In this document: positions 60,582 through 64,000 of the stretch, in pieces
Numbering within the stretch: position 1 is the stretch's first letter
Layout of the letters: every line of letters starts with the position of its first letter
Assembly: GCF_002128425.1 (NCBI RefSeq)
Contig: NZ_NESS01000012.1
Span: forward strand, 52,062-116,061
Origin: Gottfriedia acidiceleris
GTDB taxonomy: Bacteria; Bacillota; Bacilli; Bacillales; Bacillaceae_G
Length of the DNA stretch: 64,000 nt
Reading direction: 5' to 3'
Position numbers and translations under genes: made by a program
Notes under the pieces: model-generated
The model's database searches: none
What the model saw: only the letters and a program-made list of their open reading frames with translations
Told to the model about the DNA's origin: nothing

Positions 60582-61213
60582 TGTGAACCTCCTTTTTAGA
60601 GGGTACACATAGTTTATGGCGAAAAAAATTAATTAGCCATGAGAGAATTTAACAAAAGGTTACGGTAGAGGTTAGGTAAAAAAAGGATGGTTAGGTATAG
60701 GAACTGTAGGGAAAACAAGAAGAGTAGTGAGATTAGTCGTATAACAAGAATATTTTATTGATTTTGATAAAATTTTGAAAGAAGTGGCCTTTTCAATTGA
60801 ACCTGAAATTAGCAAAATATATTAATTACTGAATATTTTTGCGTTTGTTTTGGATTTCTTCTTTCAATATAGAACTAATCTTTTCCAACACTTAAGTATA
60901 CTTCCATAAGAAACAGGAATAATAACATTAAATAAATAACGGATAGAAATACTGGAGTAAGTGTGGATTCCTAAAACTTAAAACACTGTCTTAATAACAA
61001 TTAGTATTTAATTCAAAAAAGAAGTTATATCAATCGCATTGTACAAATAAAATTAACTACCGTATGAATTTTTTCATACGTTTTTTTGTGTTTAAAATTT
61101 TTTTCAAAAAATTAAAAATTAAGCAAATGAATATAGTAGAGATATGACTATTTTTACATTAATTCAATTTTCAGTTCATAGAATAATATAAGAAGAGACA
61201 GGAGGAGAGTGTG
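60582..61213. other. Intergenic region upstream of spoVR
   Basis: About 630 AT-rich bases with no credible gene. A strong hairpin lies at 61061-61088. A short palindromic stretch with GCAAAATAT and ATATTTTTGC around 60812-60842 is visible. A small RNA between them is possible but unsupported. The spoVR ribosome site ends the region. Confidence 0.5.
61061..61088 (+). terminator. Orphan terminator upstream of spoVR
   Basis: CGTATGAA and TTCATACG form a perfect 8-bp stem with a TTTT loop, followed by seven T residues. No gene precedes it on the plus strand for over 700 bases except pgcA, which has its own terminator. Confidence 0.75.
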
Positions 61214-62635
61214 ATGAAGGCGAGTGATTATAGAGCGTTGGAATATGCGATTGACGAAATTACAGAGATTGCGAGAGGATTTGGGCTAGACTTTTACCCA
61301 ATGCGCTATGAAATCTGTCCTGCAGATATCATTTATACATTTGGCGCTTACGGTATGCCTACAAGATTCTCCCACTGGAGCTTTGGAAAACAGTTTTATA
61401 AAATGAAGCTTCATTACGATTTAGGGTTAAGCAAAATTTATGAATTGGTAATCAACTCTGACCCATGTTATGCATTTTTATTAGATACGAACTCTCTCGT
61501 TCAAAACAAATTAATCGTTGCCCACGTATTAGCTCATTGTGACTTCTTTAAAAATAATATACGTTTCTCAAATACGAAGAGAGATATGGTCGAAAGTATG
61601 GCAGCTACAGCTGAACGAATTAAACATTATGAACATATATACGGAAAACAAGAAGTTGAAAATTTCCTAGATGCAGTTCTCTCGATTCAAGAGCATATTG
61701 ATCCATCTTTAATGCGGCCAAAATTAGCTTATGATTTAGAAAGTGATTTCCCAATAAAAGAGAAAAAGAGAGTTACACCATACGATGATCTATGGAATAT
61801 GGATCAAAGTAAAGAAAAGAAAAATGATTCAAATCTTATCCCAATTAAACGTAAACATTTCCCACCACAACCCGAAAAAGATATCCTATTATTCATCGAA
61901 GAGTACTCAAGAGAGCTAGAAGAATGGCAACGTGACATCCTGACAATGTTACGAGAAGAAATGCTTTATTTCTGGCCACAACTTGAAACGAAAATTATGA
62001 ATGAAGGCTGGGCAAGTTACTGGCATATAAGAATTATGCGTAAATTAAACCTTGATTCTAATGAAGCAATTGAGTACGCAAAGCTTAATGCAGGAGTAGT
62101 TCAGCCATCAAAAACAAGCATTAACCCGTATTATTTAGGATTAAGAATGTTTGAAGATATAGAAGAGCGATATAATAATCCAACAAAAGAAATGAGAGAA
62201 TTAGGTGTAAAACCTGGTAGCGGTCGAGAAAAAATGTTTGAAGTACGAGAGTTAGAGTCTGATAGTTCATTTATACGAAACTACTTAACGAAAGACCTTG
62301 TCATGCGTGAAGATATGTATTTATTCCAGCGCCAAGGTAAGGAATATAAAGTCACTGATAAGGCATGGGAAAATGTACGAGATCAACTTGTTGTAAGTAG
62401 GGTAAATGGCGGATTCCCTTATATAGTTGTCCAAGAGGGTGATTATTTAAAAAATGGAGAGCTTTATTTGAAGCATTCCTATGAACATATGGAACTTGAT
62501 GTGAAGTATGTTGAGAAGGTAATGCCTTATATTCACCAGTTGTGGGGTAGAGGGGTTCATTTGGAGACAAATATTGAGAATAAGTCTGTGTTGTTTAGTT
62601 ATGATGGGAAGAATATTCATCGGAAGTATATTTGA
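61214..62635 (+). CDS. spoVR: Stage V sporulation protein R (SpoVR family)
   Basis: A 473-aa soluble protein involved in spore cortex formation. Family blocks are [50 protein letters not shown] with its His residues, and [16 protein letters not shown] 61211 is also in frame, but GGAGGAG at 61201-61207 fits ATG 61214. It is monocistronic and followed by a terminator. Sporulation-specific expression is expected from the family; the promoter is not clear. Confidence 0.96.
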   Translation: MKASDYRALEYAIDEITEIARGFGLDFYPMRYEICPADIIYTFGAYGMPTRFSHWSFGKQFYKMKLHYDLGLSKIYELVINSDPCYAFLLDTNSLVQNKLIVAHVLAHCDFFKNNIRFSNTKRDMVESMAATAERIKHYEHIYGKQEVENFLDAVLSIQEHIDPSLMRPKLAYDLESDFPIKEKKRVTPYDDLWNMDQSKEKKNDSNLIPIKRKHFPPQPEKDILLFIEEYSRELEEWQRDILTMLREEMLYFWPQLETKIMNEGWASYWHIRIMRKLNLDSNEAIEYAKLNAGVVQPSKTSINPYYLGLRMFEDIEERYNNPTKEMRELGVKPGSGREKMFEVRELESDSSFIRNYLTKDLVMREDMYLFQRQGKEYKVTDKAWENVRDQLVVSRVNGGFPYIVVQEGDYLKNGELYLKHSYEHMELDVKYVEKVMPYIHQLWGRGVHLETNIENKSVLFSYDGKNIHRKYI

Positions 62636-62636
62636 G

Positions 62637-62662
62637 CCACCTTTTATAGGTGGTTTTCTTTA
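62637..62662 (+). terminator. Terminator after spoVR
   Basis: CCACC and GGTGG enclose TTTTATA, followed by TTTTCTTTA. Confidence 0.82.
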
Positions 62663-62699
62663 TGTTTAGAAAGTATAGAATTCTTTTTCGGTAAGTGGA

Positions 62700-62735
62700 C
62701 CTTATGTGACTAAATGGCAGTTTAGTTGAACAAGG
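62700..62735. repeat. Right-edge inverted repeat R1
   Basis: CCTTATGTGACTAAATGGCA continues to GTTTAGTTGAACAAGG. The outer arms CCTTAT..GACTAAA and TTTAGTTGAACAAGG are near-complementary. Related to R2-R5. Confidence 0.6.
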
Positions 62736-62807
62736 ACTTAAAGATAAGACGTTGAATTATACTATTAATAAAGTTTCGTTATTCGAATCGCTTATAAGGA
62801 GTGAACT

Positions 62808-63080
62808 ATGAATCTAAGATCGATATCAATAATTGTTGCTTTATCATTTCTTATACTTACAGCAATTGACTTTTCGATGGATTATGCACACTATAAAGAT
62901 GCAATAAGTTCAACTAATATGACAGTAAATGAGACCCATATCTTTAAAACGCATATGAATAGCAGTGTAAATAGCCATATTAGGATTGGCGTTTCTATAA
63001 TTGGTTACGAAAGTCTGTTATTAATGGCTTTTGCAATAAAAAGGAAACAAAGTATCCCGTCTTTTTCTAAAAAAAACTAG
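62808..63080 (+). CDS. Hypothetical protein with two membrane segments, 90 aa
   Basis: I do not recognise this protein. It has an N-terminal hydrophobic segment (ISIIVALSFLILTAIDFSM), a hydrophilic middle of about 35 residues and a second hydrophobic segment (IRIGVSIIGYESLLLMAFAI) before a basic tail KRKQSIPSFSKKN. AAGGAGTG precedes ATG 62808, so translation is credible. It is the first of three small genes at the right edge, each set apart by related inverted repeats. Confidence 0.7.
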   Translation: MNLRSISIIVALSFLILTAIDFSMDYAHYKDAISSTNMTVNETHIFKTHMNSSVNSHIRIGVSIIGYESLLLMAFAIKRKQSIPSFSKKN

Positions 63081-63125
63081 TCTTATATTTGTCGAGGTTT
63101 TCAGATACTTTTAACACATATTTCT

Positions 63126-63162
63126 ATTCAACAAACACAGTGCATTAGTTAAATAAGGAAAT
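63126..63162. repeat. Right-edge inverted repeat R2
   Basis: ATTCAACAAACACAGTGCAT continues to TAGTTAAATAAGGAAAT. Left arm ATTCAAC is shared with R4 and R5. Confidence 0.55.
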
Positions 63163-63192
63163 GTATTAAACACTTTGAAAGCGAGTGAACCA

Positions 63193-63486
63193 ATGGAGAG
63201 CGTACAATGGATAAACGGTAGCTACAAAGAAGATAATTATATTTTCGAAACACATCGACAAGCAGAAATGTGGGCAAACGCATTATATCCAGATTTTGCA
63301 CTTTATTTATTTTCTAAAACCACCGTAGGATACGCTACACCTGATGAAAAGGTGATAAAATGTTTGGCTGAACTTTTACCTGAATGGATAAGTTACAACA
63401 ATAATACGAACGGCAGTATTTGTTTAGGTGAAGAAAAAATTAACGGAAAAATCATATATAAAATATGGATAGAAAATTTGACGTAG
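63193..63486 (+). CDS. Hypothetical protein, about 97 aa
   Basis: A soluble protein of unknown function with many aromatic residues: VQWINGSYKEDNYIFETHRQ, AEMWANALYPDFALYLF and a C-terminal IYKIWIENLT. No signal or membrane segment. The start is unsure: the frame is open to TTG 63175, but ATG 63193 after GCGAGTGA seems better; neither has a strong ribosome site. It is followed by the R3 repeat and a terminator. Confidence 0.55.
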   Translation: MESVQWINGSYKEDNYIFETHRQAEMWANALYPDFALYLFSKTTVGYATPDEKVIKCLAELLPEWISYNNNTNGSICLGEEKINGKIIYKIWIENLT

Positions 63487-63516
63487 TTATGCAACTAACG
63501 AAAGCTTTAGTTGAAG
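63487..63516. repeat. Right-edge inverted repeat R3
   Basis: ATGCAACTAACGAAAGCTTT followed by AGTTGAAG. CAACTAA and TTAGTTG are exact inverted arms. Confidence 0.65.
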
Positions 63517-63520
63517 TTCA

Positions 63521-63546
63521 CGAGTTGCTAGCAACTCGTTTTTTTA
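63521..63546 (+). terminator. Terminator after the 97-aa gene
   Basis: CGAGTTGC and GCAACTCG form a perfect 8-bp stem with a TA loop, followed by seven T residues. Repeat R4 starts in its tail. Confidence 0.9.
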
Positions 63547-63583
63547 TTCAACAAAATGGCAGTTTAGCTGCATAAGAAAAAGG
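63545..63583. repeat. Right-edge inverted repeat R4
   Basis: TATTCAACAAAATGGCAGTT continues to TAGCTGCATAAGAAAAAGG. It matches R5 (63865-63900) over the first 16 bases and shares TGGCAGTTTAG with R1. Confidence 0.65.
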
Positions 63584-63653
63584 TACTTCTTACTGACGTA
63601 ACGAAGTATAATTTTAAAAAAAGAAATTTAAAATCCTAGGTGGAGGTAATTGA

Positions 63654-63815
63654 ATGAAAAAATTATTACTCTATCGAATTTGTTTAACTGTTGTTATTTT
63701 AGTGTTTGGTATTTGGAATTACCCTTCAAAATTATCTTCAGTGGCATTCTTTCTTGCATTTATAGGTTTCTTTTTTACATTAGATGTGTTACGCCTTAAA
63801 TCAAAAAAGAATTAA
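63654..63815 (+). CDS. Small two-segment membrane protein, 53 aa
   Basis: A short gene with an excellent ribosome site (AGGTGGAGG, 63638-63646) and ATG 63654. The protein is MKKLLLYRICLTVVILVFGI, then WNYPSK, a second hydrophobic segment (SSVAFFLAFIGFFFTLDVLR) and a basic tail LKSKKN. It is a hairpin of two membrane helices with both ends inside. I know no named family. It follows R4 and is followed by a small hairpin (63850-63866) and R5. Confidence 0.75.
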   Translation: MKKLLLYRICLTVVILVFGIWNYPSKLSSVAFFLAFIGFFFTLDVLRLKSKKN

Positions 63816-63828
63816 GAGAATAAACAAT

Positions 63829-63905
63829 TTATATTCAACTAACGCATTGCGAAGATCGCTTTTTCTTATTCAACAAAATGACAGGATAGTTGTGCGAAAT
63901 GTTTC
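63829..63905. repeat. Right-edge repeat R5 with inner terminator
   Basis: ATATTCAACTAACGCATTGC, then the hairpin GCGAAGATCGC with five T residues, then TTATTCAACAAAATGACAGG and ATAGTTGTGCGAAATG. The order (CAACTAACG, hairpin, T run, ATTCAACAAAATG) is the same as in R3-terminator-R4. Confidence 0.65.
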
Positions 63906-64000
63906 TAGCTTAAATAGAGAATGGTTACATTACTCTGGTAAAGGCTAGACAGTTCCTTTCGGAATTGAAGGATTATATCGAAGAATCAAATGATTGGGTA
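63906..64000. other. Right edge of the window, no callable gene
   Basis: The last 95 bases may lead into another gene, but no start with a ribosome site can be supported before the sequence ends. Confidence 0.5.

Noticed and set aside
60609..61060. Small RNA gene in the spoVR upstream region
   Set aside because: A terminator is present at 61061, but no promoter or conserved fold can be shown from sequence alone.
1..64000. Prophage, IS element, CRISPR array or tRNA/rRNA genes
   Set aside because: I saw no transposase, integrase, phage structural gene, regularly spaced direct repeat or tRNA cloverleaf in either strand.

Overview
The window is AT-rich chromosomal DNA from an endospore-forming member of the Bacillaceae. 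The evidence is a GerA-type germinant receptor operon, SpoVR, ComC-type prepilin peptidase, MprF, OhrR/Ohr, genes resembling B. subtilis YhbD, YhdB and PgcA, Fur, CcpA and PurR-like sites, a GlpP-type leader, many rho-independent terminators, and strong AGGAGG ribosome sites with frequent GTG and TTG starts. I see no phage, IS element, CRISPR array, rRNA or tRNA. I cannot fix the species; it is not B. subtilis itself.

Layout. 0-4.3 kb: the C-terminus of a dockerin-bearing protein, then a germinant receptor operon in B-A-C order. 4.3-8.2 kb: a cobalamin nucleotide-loop operon (cobU, cobS, cobC, cblT-like, cblS-like) headed by a frameshifted membrane-protein gene. 8.2-14.5 kb: AlkC-like repair protein, acetyltransferase, zinc alcohol dehydrogenase, MFS transporter, two hypotheticals. 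15-17 kb: an OmpR/EnvZ-type two-component system. 17.3-19.8 kb: glpD with its leader terminator, and 3-methyladenine glycosylase. 20-25.8 kb: tripartite tricarboxylate transporter tctCBA with a CitA/DcuS-type two-component system. 26.6-32.2 kb: Fur-controlled siderophore ABC importer, then a FetAB-type exporter. 32.2-36 kb: ohrR-ohr and mprF on the minus strand. 36-38.4 kb: DinB-like protein, TMEM175-type channel, a VOC gene remnant, and a c-di-AMP (ydaO) riboswitch in front of a 59-aa membrane protein. 38.4-43.7 kb: a second two-component system plus an RND pump, with matching tandem operators. 43.7-51.4 kb: HesB-like protein, FTR1, alkyltransferase-like protein, YhbD-like plus bactofilin, alpha-glucosidase, NlpC/P60, prepilin peptidase, thioredoxin-like protein. 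51.5-62.6 kb: penicillin acylase, patatin, Cys-rich protein, purine permease, SDR, DUF1540, phosphoglucomutase, YhdB-like, SpoVR. 62.6-64 kb: short hypothetical genes separated by inverted repeats.

How genes work together. The cob block looks like a salvage route: CblT/CblS would supply alpha-ribazole phosphate and CobU/CobS/CobC would attach it to cobinamide. The tct/cit block pairs a tricarboxylate importer with its likely sensor. The 38-44 kb block is a self-contained sensor-pump unit: the same TTCATAT tandem repeat with 11-bp period precedes both the regulator gene and the pump gene.

Most interesting non-coding signals: (1) a family of about 85-125-bp interspersed elements at 13.35, 14.95, 20.06 and 49.85 kb (degenerate copy at 53.97 kb), each placed just after a terminator hairpin and ending in the same motif; (2) the c-di-AMP riboswitch in front of an orphan small membrane protein; (3) the inverted repeats separating very small genes at the right edge; (4) a comC gene with no ATG, GTG or TTG start.
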